NCBI GenBank assembly: GCA_002812745.2
Contig: NCSJ02000650.1
Coordinates: forward strand, 1-10,907
Length of the DNA stretch: 10,907 nt
Reading direction: 5' to 3'
From: Scytalidium lignicola
Taxonomy: Eukaryota > Ascomycota > Leotiomycetes
Both the position numbers and the translations under genes were made by a program. Under the pieces are notes generated by a model, which was not told the origin of the DNA, ran no database searches, and saw only the letters and a program-made list of their open reading frames with translations. This document shows, piece after piece, positions 1 to 7,118 of this stretch. Numbering within the stretch: position 1 is the stretch's first letter; every line of letters starts with the position of its first letter.

Positions 1-594
1 CATTTAATTTAACTAATAAGTTAACAGAGAAATTATATAAAATATATACTGACTTAGTAAATTAATACAATTTGTAAAAGAAAGAATAAAGGCATATTAT
101 AATAAGAAACATAATATNAAAACTTATATATATAAAAAGAATAAAGTTTATCTTTAACGNAAAAAATCTATAAATNAAAAAGACTAAGTAATATACTTGA
201 CTTTATAAAGTTAAAACCATTTAAGGTTAAGGAAGTTTATAAACTAATAATAATTAAATTAAAGTTACTAAAAGCTATAAAGATATATCTTATATTTTAT
301 ACAATACTATTAGAATTAACATTTAAGAATACATTATTAACATCAAGTATAAAGGTTAAGTTATAACCTAATAAGGAATAAATAGTTAAGAAAATCTTAA
401 ATCATAAATACTAGTATAAGAAGATTCAATATTTGATTAAATAAGAAGGATTCTTAAAATCAAATAATTTATAAAAACTTATTAAACATCTGAAGAATAT
501 TAAAGAGATAATGAAGAGTTATCATCAAACTTTAGTTAAAAAAGATCCTTAAGAAGAAGAATTAATTAAGTTAATAAAACAAATAAAAGATTGA
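1..594 (+). pseudogene. Gypsy pol relic: integrase C-terminal domain and chromodomain
   Basis: This is the C-terminal end of a Tf2-like gypsy polyprotein. Integrase would insert the element cDNA, and the chromodomain would bind modified histone tails. Read conceptually in frame 1 from about 180, it gives the integrase end: LDFIKLKPFKVKEV (199-240), matching the family LDxxKLGPFKV signature, then an IHPVFHISLLEP-like stretch eroded to IYLIFYTILLEL (about 283-318). The chromodomain follows at about 379-525, with KILNHKY, QYLIK, EGFLKSNN and HLKNIKEIMKSYHQ. The aromatic-cage Trp after YLIK is a TAA stop (442-444), as expected of TGG hit twice by G-to-A. An acidic EEE tail precedes a TGA at 592-594. 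Upstream, KVYL (near 145) is readable if the Ns at 160 and 176 are ignored, and the first 80 bases lie in another frame. It is clearly non-functional. Assignment is by recognised motif order; a database search was not possible. Confidence 0.88.
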
Positions 595-634
595 TAATAT
601 TAGTACTTAACAAGGAGAAGTTGACTAAAGAATA

Positions 635-1010
635 TTACTCATCTCTATTAAGAGGATACAATAGGTTATTAATAAAGACTAAGGAGTTTAACTTTTCCTT
701 TTTTAACCTTTCTCTTTCTTTTATTTCTTTTAATTCTTTTATAATAAAAACATCTTTAAAAATCATAAGCTAAACATTGTTTTTCATATGATGACAAAGC
801 TTCCAAAGCCTTAAGACTTTAACAAGAGCTTCTTCTTCTTCTTGTTCTAAGCATTACTTTTCCTTAAGATAATAATCTATTTCCTTAAGGGATAACCTAA
901 GGAGTTTACAATAACTATTATAATGAGTATATTCAGAATACTTTAAAGAATTAAGAGAGTAACAACAAGANTTTTTTATTCTTTTTACAATAACAACAAG
1001 AGGAAAACAT
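635..1010 (-). pseudogene. Antisense accessory gene of gypsy element (Cys-cluster plus Glu-rich coiled coil), left copy
   Basis: A relic reading frame of about 125 codons lies on the strand opposite to pol, between the integrase and the 3' LTR. It starts at an ATG (1010-1008) and gives MFSSCCYCKKNKK, then Ser-Cys-Cys, a degraded second Cys motif (Cys codons now Tyr), a charged stretch, and the diagnostic LEQEEEEALVKVLRL (about 855-810) followed by a Lys/Glu/Arg-rich helix. It ends with GAG-TAA at 640-635. The N at 971 adds one base between two parts of the frame; without it the frame is continuous. Internal stops are C-to-T or G-to-A changes. The right gypsy element carries the homologous gene (10236 onward) with the same order: Met, Cys pairs, EEEE helix. 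I recognise the shape from unnamed proteins common near ascomycete transposons, but know no function. The Cys pairs suggest metal or nucleic-acid binding (inference). Confidence 0.68.
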
Positions 1011-1150
1011 TTTAAAACTTATTGTTTTTATCTTTTCTACTTTACAAAGGTAAGTTTAGTATTTGCATAACATGATGGATAAAAAGCATAGTTAAAGAAC
1101 AATGAAGATTATTTAACATTACTAGTTAAGCATCAAGGTAACATTAGGAT
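1011..1150. other. Spacer between antisense gene and polypurine tract
   Basis: No coding signal is seen. The right part (about 1095-1150) aligns in inverse orientation with 10060-10125 of the other gypsy copy, with gaps. It would serve as the gypsy 3' untranslated region on the + strand and as the upstream region of the antisense gene on the - strand. Confidence 0.5.
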
Positions 1151-1160
1151 AAAAAGAGGA
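1151..1160 (+). other. Polypurine tract of left gypsy element
   Basis: The ten purines AAAAAGAGGA, then TAA, directly precede the LTR start TGTTA at 1164. This is the expected place for the primer of plus-strand DNA synthesis. The identical ten bases occur in inverse orientation at 10047-10056 next to the other gypsy LTR, while flanking sequence has diverged. That supports a functional tract and fixes the LTR boundary. Confidence 0.8.
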
Positions 1161-1163
1161 TAA

Positions 1164-1451
1164 TGTTATAGTCCTTACTGTCACAACCTGATAAACGCCA
1201 AAAGATAGTCTATGGAATGTCTGTAGTTAACAAATGTTAGGTCACGTGATGAGTCTTGGTGTATAAAGGTGTATAAGGGCATATGGCTATACAAGTCTAT
1301 ACTGGTCTATACAGTTGAGTACTCATTTGTTTATATAAGAACATACTCTTTAAGCTTTAGTTAAGACCTTGTATTCAACCTAAGTTATAACTTTACTATA
1401 TATACTTGTTTACTATAATTACAGACAGCTTACTTCTACATAAACCTAACA
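1164..1451 (+). repeat. 3' LTR of left gypsy element
   Basis: The LTR starts with TGTTA immediately after the polypurine tract. The best end is TAACA at 1447-1451, making 5-bp inverted ends and a length near 288 bp; this end is less certain than the start. Landmarks shared with the inverted LTR at 9683-10043 are GTCACGTGAT (1241-1250), a TATATAAG box (1332-1339) and GTTCAACCTAA-like sequence near 1374-1384. U3 contains short period-10 repeats (GGTGTATAA at 1258 and 1268; TCTATAC at 1296 and 1306) just upstream of the TATA box. It is less AT-rich than its surroundings. No target duplication can be tested, because the 5' LTR is outside the window. Confidence 0.75.
1332..1339 (+). promoter_or_regulatory. 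TATA box of left gypsy LTR
   Basis: TATATAAG lies about 168 bp into the LTR, at the place equivalent to the TATATAAG of the other gypsy LTR (9850-9857, - strand). It follows the short U3 repeats, as expected for an LTR promoter that sets the U3/R border. Confidence 0.5.
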
Positions 1452-1574
1452 AGAGTAACTAAGCCTACTTTATATGATTATATTGTAAGAAGTCTTATAA
1501 TAATCCTTTTTCTATACAATTTTTTATTCTACTACTTATATTATTATGTTTTATCTATTTTACTACTTTTAATT
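1452..1574. other. Copia 3' untranslated remnant
   Basis: This sits between the end of the copia pol relic and the gypsy LTR. On the - strand it holds a purine-rich GAAAAAGGA (about 1512-1504) that could be the copia polypurine tract, but no TGTTAG LTR start follows, so the copia 3' LTR seems to have been lost or displaced by the gypsy element. Confidence 0.35.
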
Positions 1575-2774
1575 ATACTTTATTCATATTTAACAACTAT
1601 TTCAGAGTATTAAATAACTTTCCTTTGATTATAAAATTAGTTAAATTTATAATTCTTTTAATCTATTATACTTTAACAATTTAATGTTGTTTGTATACTT
1701 AACAAAAGTATATTATATTAATTATAAGTTGTTTTTCTTATATAGTTCTCAACTTAACAAAGTAATTATATAATAACTTTAAATCTGTATATATAACTAG
1801 TAAAAGGTTAATTTCGAGGATTCTTTTAATAGTTAACTTAATCATAACTTTTATATTAAACTTATAAGTTATTCTATATAATTTTAAAGTTAAAATGTTA
1901 TATATAACCTTTTTACACTTAATTAACGTTTAATATAATATATTTACATTTCCTTTTCAGTTTATAAGTATTATAATATAATTAATTTATAATAATAAGT
2001 CTTTGTTATTCATAAATAAAACATTTGTAAAAATTAATAATTATAATATTTCCTTTTTAAGCTTAACAAATTGTATTCTTTTAATAATATTTTAAATCTG
2101 CTATTATAAGCGTTTATTTAATAATTTTACATCTTCTTAACTAGGATTAATAACTTGAACAATTATTAATAGATTATATAATACTTCTAATTAGCAAACT
2201 GAAGTTATATACACTTCTTAAACATATTATACAATATATTACTCCTTGATAATAAAATTCTAATATACAATTCTTTATAAGCTTGTTATAATAACTAATT
2301 TCCTAGTTACAAACTATAGATTAACATATTAATACCCTTAAGTAAATAAAATTCTAATATTATTTAATTATATAATATTTCTATTAAACTTAATTCTCTT
2401 ATTAATAGTTAACATTTTATATTCTTTTATTAGAAAATTAACCTTTTTTAGTTATTTTTACTCAAGTTTAATAAATTAAGCATTTCTAACAAACAAGGTA
2501 TTATTAGTTTAAAACTTTATAACATTAAAATGTTTAATGTTATACAATAAGCTAAAGTTGTATATTAACAGTTTTATAACAAATACTTTAACATAATAAG
2601 AGTAATAAGTTTAAAACTAGTAGTTTCTAATTTCAAGGATTTTGTAAAATAACTTTATAACTTGTAAGGTCAAGCTTTCACAGAAATCAAGTTGCTTTAT
2701 AAGCTTTAAAAATGATTATATGTAAAAATTCTAATTTAACAAAATAGTAAACTGTATATACACTTGTAAAATGT

Positions 2775-2783
2775 TTTATAAGT
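2775..2783. repeat. Target site duplication, left copy
   Basis: TTTATAAGT is repeated at 3219-3227. With one mismatch the duplication could be read as 10 bp (2774-2783 against 3218-3227). The empty site in the related copia copy has a single equivalent. Confidence 0.8.
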
Positions 2784-2793
2784 AGACTGGCCG
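2784..2793 (+). repeat. Left terminal inverted repeat of MITE
   Basis: AGACTGGCCG pairs with the reverse complement of the right end (3208-3217, CGGCCAGTCT). Beyond ten bases the match becomes patchy (GGTCC and CAGACCGTGG recur at slightly different distances), so subterminal repeats continue the symmetry. Confidence 0.85.
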
Positions 2794-2902
2794 ATCGGTC
2801 CAGACCGGACCAGACCGTGGGTTTTGTGGGGACCGTTTCGAGACCGTGGTCTGTACGGTCTGAAGCTAAAATTTTGAGACCAGACTATGAGACTACAGTC
2901 CA

Positions 2903-2927
2903 GTCTGGCTTAAAAAATAAGGACCGT
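2903..2927 (+). repeat. MITE internal direct repeat, copy 1
   Basis: This 25-bp stretch, GTCTGGCTTAAAAAATAAGG then ACCGT, recurs at 3065-3089 with three differences. The element seems to have grown by internal duplication. Confidence 0.75.
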
Positions 2928-3064
2928 ATATTAGTATCAGACCGTACTCAGACTGTGCTCAGACCATATAGTCTAAAATGTTACTATATTTAGTATATTT
3001 TTGTCTTATTTAAGTAATATTAGCGAATTACAGTCTCGCTTAATTTAAACCAGACTGTGGTCTC

Positions 3065-3089
3065 GTCTGACTTAAAAAATGGGGACCGT
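3065..3089 (+). repeat. MITE internal direct repeat, copy 2
   Basis: GTCTGACTTAAAAAATGGGG then ACCGT is the partner of 2903-2927. Confidence 0.75.
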
Positions 3090-3127
3090 GTAGCTTACGG
3101 TCTCATCCAGACCGGACTGTAAGCTAC
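3090..3127. repeat. MITE internal hairpin
   Basis: GTAGCTTAC (3090-3098) and GTAAGCTAC (3119-3127) are perfect 9-bp inverted partners separated by 20 bases. GGTCT (3099-3103) and AGACC (3109-3113) extend pairing into the loop. A palindrome GTCCGGAC lies further right at 3175-3182. Confidence 0.65.
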
Positions 3128-3207
3128 GGTCTCGCTTAAATTTTTGCAGACAAGACCGTGTGGCTTACAGTCTCGTCCGGACGGGACCACGGTCTGATGC
3201 AACGGTC

Positions 3208-3217
3208 CGGCCAGTCT
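3208..3217 (-). repeat. Right terminal inverted repeat of MITE
   Basis: CGGCCAGTCT is the exact reverse complement of the left end. The subterminal CCACGGTCTG (3188-3197) is the inverse of CAGACCGTGG at 2811-2820. Confidence 0.85.
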
Positions 3218-3218
3218 A

Positions 3219-3227
3219 TTTATAAGT
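3219..3227. repeat. Target site duplication, right copy
   Basis: TTTATAAGT is identical to 2775-2783 on the other side of the MITE. Confidence 0.8.
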
Positions 3228-4058
3228 ACAAGCTTATATCTTTATACTCTATAACAATAATACGAAGAATAATACATTAACTAATATACTAAATAATAAA
3301 TGATTAAGTTAAAATAAACTTCTTCTTATTATCCTTATAAGCTTATACTATAAAGTATAACTTTTCAAAAACTTTTTCAGTTTTCTTATTTTTAATTTTA
3401 TTTACAAACTTAATGTTAAATATACATATATTATTAAGTATATCTTAAAAGTTTATAATTTTGAAAATGTTCTTTTCAAGTAATCTTAATATTTTAACTT
3501 AATATAAGGCTATAAATTAAAGCTTTAATTTTTTGTCTTATAGGAAAGTAATAATTTTAAAATATTTATAAAGTCTTTTATATCTTTACTTTATAAATAA
3601 TATTAATGGTAAAACAACGGTTATAATTAACTTATTAAACTCTTCTTAGTACTTTTTAACAGTTGTAATTCTTAGTTTTAACTTTAATAACTTAATTCTA
3701 TTAATTCCCTTTATAAGTATAAAGTATAATTTCACAATTGTTAATTTAAATAATGTATTCTTATATAATAGTATTAATATGCACATTTTTCCATTTATAC
3801 TTACAAGTTTATATAATTTTTTAAACTTTTATTTTAACTTGTATTTCTTACTTTTCATACAAGAATGTTTGAATTTAATAATAAATCATGAATAGCATTT
3901 ATATTAAAACTATTATACATATTGATTATATTTTGTACTTATTATTTTACCTTGATTTTGTTAATTTCCTTTATAGTTTTCTTAATTATTATAACTTTTT
4001 AACTAATAATTAAAGTTAGAATGTCAAGTTCTAATATATATAAGTAAACATTATAAAC

Positions 4059-4252
4059 TGTTAGTAGAATAACGGTTATGTACACATGATATTCACATGC
4101 CCTTATAAGCTAGTCCTGATTAAGTAATAAGAATAAGCAAAGCTCTTACAACTTTACTCTCTTACTCTTAATTGTATAACAATTATAGAATAATATAATA
4201 AGTATATTATATATAATTGTATATTGTACTTTATACTACAAGTAAACTAACA
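4059..4252 (+). repeat. 5' LTR of copia element
   Basis: This 194-bp LTR has perfect 6-bp inverted ends, TGTTAG (4059-4064) and CTAACA (4247-4252). The left boundary is confirmed because homology of the copia(-) integrase to the right copy ends exactly there. A TTATAAG box candidate lies near 4104-4110. The 3' LTR is not in the window. I see no recognisable tRNA primer-binding site after 4252 (CTAATTAG follows, possibly mutated). The flank TAAAC (4054-4058) should be half of a target duplication, but its partner has been lost. Confidence 0.8.
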
Positions 4253-4295
4253 CTAATTAGTTTGTATATATAAATCAGGAGATTATCATTTAATT

Positions 4296-4547
4296 GGTTA
4301 GATGTTAAGTAGTCTATTTTTGAAGTTGAATTTTAAGAGATTATAACTTTTGTTTAGTTAGACGTTTAACAGTCTACTTATAAAGCTGAAATCTACTTAG
4401 TTAAAGGGGGAAATAGTTATTTACCAACTTACAACTTGATTAGTTGAATGTTAAGCAGTTTGCTTTTATAATTGTTATTGTTAAACTTGTTTTTGCTAAA
4501 AATAATATATTTAGTTGAATGTTAAGCAGTTTACTTATAAAGTTGTA
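4296..4547 (+). repeat. Four dispersed 35-bp repeats in copia leader
   Basis: Four related units lie between LTR and gag: 4296-4330, 4356-4390, 4441-4476 and 4512-4547. The core is GTTgaatGTTAAGCAGTtta followed by CTTATAAAGTTGAA-like sequence. Starts are 60, 86 and 71 bases apart, so they are spaced rather than strictly tandem. Differences among units are mostly C/T and G/A. Such leader repeats could bind packaging or translation factors, or reflect replication slippage; the function is unknown. Confidence 0.7.
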
Positions 4548-4712
4548 TAATTAGTTAATTAACTAATTTTATTCGAAAAATTACTCTTTTACAACTTATT
4601 TTCATTAATTTCTATTTAAAAACTATTTATATTCTTTACTACTCTTCTTATAAACTAGAAATAACATGTTAAAACTATAATCTTTTATCTTACCTTTACT
4701 TTTATCATAGAA
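4548..4712. other. Copia leader / upstream of gag, nothing identified
   Basis: This AT-rich stretch has no recognisable coding trace or repeat. The gag start codon probably lies in or just after it, but I cannot place it. Confidence 0.35.
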
Positions 4713-6620
4713 TTACAAGCTTTTACAAGTATACAAGAGAATTTAAGAGTTTATAAAATTATAACAATCAAGAAGACTAAGAAACTATTATACCTTTGAA
4801 GATATCTGTTTAAGTTCTTAAGATTATAAAGTTTATTACTTATAAGTAAATACTCTTTGTACTTAAGTATAACCAGCTTTACTTTTTAATTACTTAAGTA
4901 CTTTATGCTAATATTAGTAAATAACAATGTAAAGCTTAGGAATAACAAGAAACATAATAAAAACNAAAAGATATAAGGAGGAATANAANGGAAAACANNN
5001 TAGAAATTATTATAANAGTAATAGAGAATACTATAAGGGTNAATTAAACAGTATTAATCAAGAAATAAGAATAAGGAATAAACCTTAAGGATATTATTAT
5101 AAAGGATATATAAGAATACTTAATTATTAAGGTTTATAAGTATTACTTTAACAAAACTAATAATGTAAACTTATAAAACTTATTTTAAGAGGACTTCAAA
5201 AACTTTATAATCAATACTTTTAAGGTTATTACTTAGAAAGAGATATAAAGCTTATAGAATTACCTTTATTATAATAGTATATGTGTAATACACAATACTA
5301 AGAGTATTATAATCACTTAAACTCTTATGAACATTGTATAAGAGGAGGAATAATACTTATAAAGTGAAGAAGACTTTTAATACATTTCTTAAAACCTTTA
5401 AAAAAGACTTATTATCTTTATAATTATTATACTTCTTATAGTCATTTATCTTACAAATGCTTAAATTAACTTTAAGATTTCCAGTTCAATGTACATAAGC
5501 TAAGAATCAAGTACTTTTCTAACCTTTATAACTTTTTAGAATAACTATTAACAGTTTTATAAGTTATAACAAGATTATAACTTTAATTATAAGCTTAATT
5601 TATCATTATCACTTTTAACTCAACTTGTGTATATGAAATAAGTCTTTAATATTATCAAGATATACATAGAAGACTAGAAGTATAATAGAATAATTAATAA
5701 CTTTAAATATAAATTGATAATCTTCAAGAGTTATTATGAATAAGTAGAATTGTCAGAGGAATTTTATATTAAAGTATTCCTTACTATATTAACAAGATTA
5801 GTAAAAGGTTATTTTATTGTTAATAACCTTATTAAATACATGTTTAAAGAAGTATATACTTACTTATATAACTTTTACAAAGGACTTATATACTATTGTC
5901 AAATCTATACTAAATAAGAAAGTATAATGTTAACCTTGATCATAATTGTAAATCTTAAGAAAATAACATTTAAGAATGTACAATTACTTATTAACAAGCT
6001 TTAAGAACTCTAATATAACCTTTAACTAGCTTATAAGACAATTAATATTCTTTATAAGAAGTTGATTATTACTTGTTAAGGATCTTTAGTATGTAAATAT
6101 GTTATTTCAAACTTATTAAGAGACTTAAAGTAACTTATCAACAAACTTTACTTATTTATTATATTATACAAAAAGGAAAAAGAATAAGAATATCATAATA
6201 AAACTTACTTTATAAACTGTTATTATTATACTAATCATAAAGTAAACTAATAATTCAATTCACAAGGCTTTAAACATATTACTTTACACTTTTAAATACA
6301 AGAAAGATGCTTTATATATAAAAAANGAAGAGTATTGATTATAAAAANCACTTACAAGAAGAGCAAAATACAAAGAAAATATGTTTTAAAGTTAGAAATA
6401 TAAGTAAATTTAACTTTAACATTTACAATTCTGAATAATGTTTTAATGAATAGTTTAAACAATATATTGTTAATTGTAAAAGAAGTAACTCTGAAGAAGA
6501 CAAATTAAGCCTTACTTTCAAGACTTTATTTACTTATAATAACCTTGAAATAAACCTTGAAAAACCTGATTAACCTAAAACCACATTCTTTATTATAATC
6601 ATGTTCTTTATTTTATGTAA
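4713..6620 (+). pseudogene. Copia gag relic with Cys-His knuckle
   Basis: The structural (capsid) protein would package element RNA. The clear part is in frame from 5042 to 6325 and continues two frames later. The best mark is at 6308-6357: Cys-Phe-Ile-Tyr-Lys-Lys, then, skipping the Ns at 6326 and 6348, Glu-Glu-Tyr-stop-Leu-stop-Lys-His. This is the fungal copia CFVCxKxGCWSxxH knuckle with Cys to Tyr, Trp to stop and Ser to Leu. Downstream is the acidic EEDKLSLTF segment (about 6497-6523). The N-terminal part (4713-4960) is open-looking and basic, but I could not match it to the family, so the start is approximate. A cluster of eight Ns (4965-5041) hides the link between the two parts. Confidence 0.7.
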
Positions 6621-7118
6621 AAGTTTCCTAGTAGAATTAATTATACTAATTATTATAGAATTAACTAATAATACTTTCTTATACTAACTAATCACTAAGA
6701 TGTTAACAACTAAGAATTACTTTTAAGAACTTAATCTAAAAACCTTCATAATAATCATAACAGAAGTGTACAATATAAAGAGCTTAATAAGGTATAATTC
6801 AAGACAATTTCATGGAATCTTGATTAATATAAGAGTTATAAAGTACTTTATAACCAGTTATAGTTAATTTAAAACTTTATAACAAATAGATTAAACTATA
6901 GTATTAAATACTATAACTAAAAACATAATAACAGTATAATTCAGAATCAAGAGTATAACTTCAATAAGTTTTATATTAGTAAATATATTAATTGAGTAAA
7001 TTGAATTCTATGTAATTGAATTGACTATTCCCTTTTTACTATGCTTAATGGATATAAACTAATTAAGTATGTATTTNAANAACNTTANAAACTTACTTNT
7101 TANCTTANAAGGAAANGC
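6621..7118 (+). pseudogene. Copia aspartic protease relic
   Basis: This pepsin-like retroviral protease would cut the polyprotein. The active-site Asp-Thr-Gly-Ala is at 6826-6837, now Asn-Ile-Arg-Val, each codon one or two G-to-A or C-to-T steps away. The following family order is readable in the same frame: a SITSIS-like stretch, IEFYVIEL, PFLLCLMD (about 7033-7056) and MYF (7069-7077), matching TPFLLCLxDMDxLxVYF of fungal copia proteins. Eight Ns at 7077-7116 cover the end of the domain and shift the frame to that of integrase. The loss of the catalytic Asp makes it dead even without the stops. Confidence 0.72.

Larger units (their letters stand above)
1..1451 (+). mobile_element. Ty3/gypsy LTR retrotransposon, 3' end (left copy)
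   Basis: This is the 3' part of a gypsy element read on the + strand; its 5' part lies before the window. In order it holds the integrase C-terminus with chromodomain (1-594), an opposite-strand small gene (635-1010), a non-coding spacer, a polypurine tract (1151-1160) and the 3' LTR (1164 to about 1451). The same arrangement occurs in mirror image at 9683-10907. The two copies share PPT, LTR start, LTR landmarks and the antisense gene, but are clearly diverged, so they are related families or old subfamilies rather than recent sister copies. The element abuts the 3' end of a copia copy on the other strand, and the copia 3' LTR is missing at the junction, so gypsy probably inserted there. Confidence 0.85.
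2784..3218. mobile_element. GC-rich MITE-like DNA transposon, 435 bp, with TIRs and 9-bp target duplication
   Basis: This non-coding insert begins AGACTGGCC and ends GGCCAGTCT (plus A), giving 9-10 bp terminal inverted repeats. It is flanked by the direct repeat TTTATAAGT (2775-2783 and 3219-3227). Its base composition is strikingly GC- and CpG-richer than its neighbours. It lies inside the copia(-) RT gene. The homologous stretch of the other copia copy (about 8684-8709, - strand sense) runs uninterrupted through one copy of the duplicated site, so insertion is directly demonstrated. Target duplications of 9-10 bp fit Mutator-like (MULE) elements better than hAT (8 bp) or Tc1/mariner (TA); this assignment is inference. 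Internally it is full of GACCGT/GGTCTC variants, direct repeats and hairpins. It has no long open frame, so it would need a transposase supplied elsewhere. Confidence 0.88.
1452..4058 (-). mobile_element. Ty1/copia retrotransposon, 3' half (left copy, heavily mutated)
   Basis: This copia copy reads right to left: integrase C-terminus (about 4058-3640), linker, RT (about 3330-2100, split by the MITE at 2784-3218), RNase H (about 2095-1640) and the end of pol near 1575. It is homologous along its length to the + strand copia at 7840-9682, and in addition keeps the RNase H end that the right copy has lost. Upstream parts (gag, protease, first half of integrase) are absent here because another copia inserted at 4058/4059. 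The copia 3' LTR is not found between 1575 and 1452; the gypsy LTR takes its place. It is more eroded than the right copy, with fewer remaining CA and TG dinucleotides. Confidence 0.85.
1575..4058 (-). pseudogene. Copia pol relic: integrase C-terminus, reverse transcriptase, RNase H
   Basis: These are remains of the enzyme module that copies element RNA into DNA. The integrase end lies near 4058-3650 (LNSNILV near 3865, TIVKLYF near 3740). The RT part has FVNEIKNK (about 3400) and KAFEKLYF. The RT catalytic pair reads TAA-ACT-AAT-AAT at 2511-2500, so the family Gln-Thr-Asp-Asp is now stop-Thr-Asn-Asn. RNase H follows: KRLQWQI-like (about 2120-2095) and, past the point where the right copy is cut, YTDLKLLYNY (about 1792-1760), corresponding to CTDSKSLYDC of the family. 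The C-terminal stretch GKLFNTLK with a NMNKV end is at 1625-1577. No Ns occur here, and the frame in the integrase/RT join is free of the 7-bp duplication seen in the right copy. Many stops; not functional. Confidence 0.8.

Noticed and set aside
591..773. 60-codon open frame on the + strand
   Set aside because: It overlaps the end of the gypsy pol relic and lies opposite the antisense accessory gene. It has no recognisable domain and starts at a non-ATG codon. It is a chance opening left by AT-rich sequence.
1268..1285. TATAAGGGCAT word shared by the gypsy LTR and, in opposite orientation, the copia LTR (about 4097-4109)
   Set aside because: The match does not extend beyond about 14 bases and the elements are otherwise unrelated, so it is probably chance.
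1174..1433. Solo LTR reading TGTC...GACA (1179-1427) flanked by CTTAC
   Set aside because: Homology with the other gypsy LTR runs through this supposed left edge to TGTTA at 1164, and the polypurine tract sits next to 1164. The CTTAC copies are also offset by one base.
1452..1574. Copia 3' LTR
   Set aside because: No TGTTAGTAG-like start and no similarity to 4059-4252 were found on the - strand of this interval.
4253..4275. tRNA primer-binding site after the copia LTR
   Set aside because: CTAATTAGTTTG is too mutated to match any tRNA end that I can name without a search.
4296..4547. CRISPR-like spaced repeats
   Set aside because: There are only four imperfect units with uneven spacing and no cas genes, in a eukaryotic retrotransposon leader.
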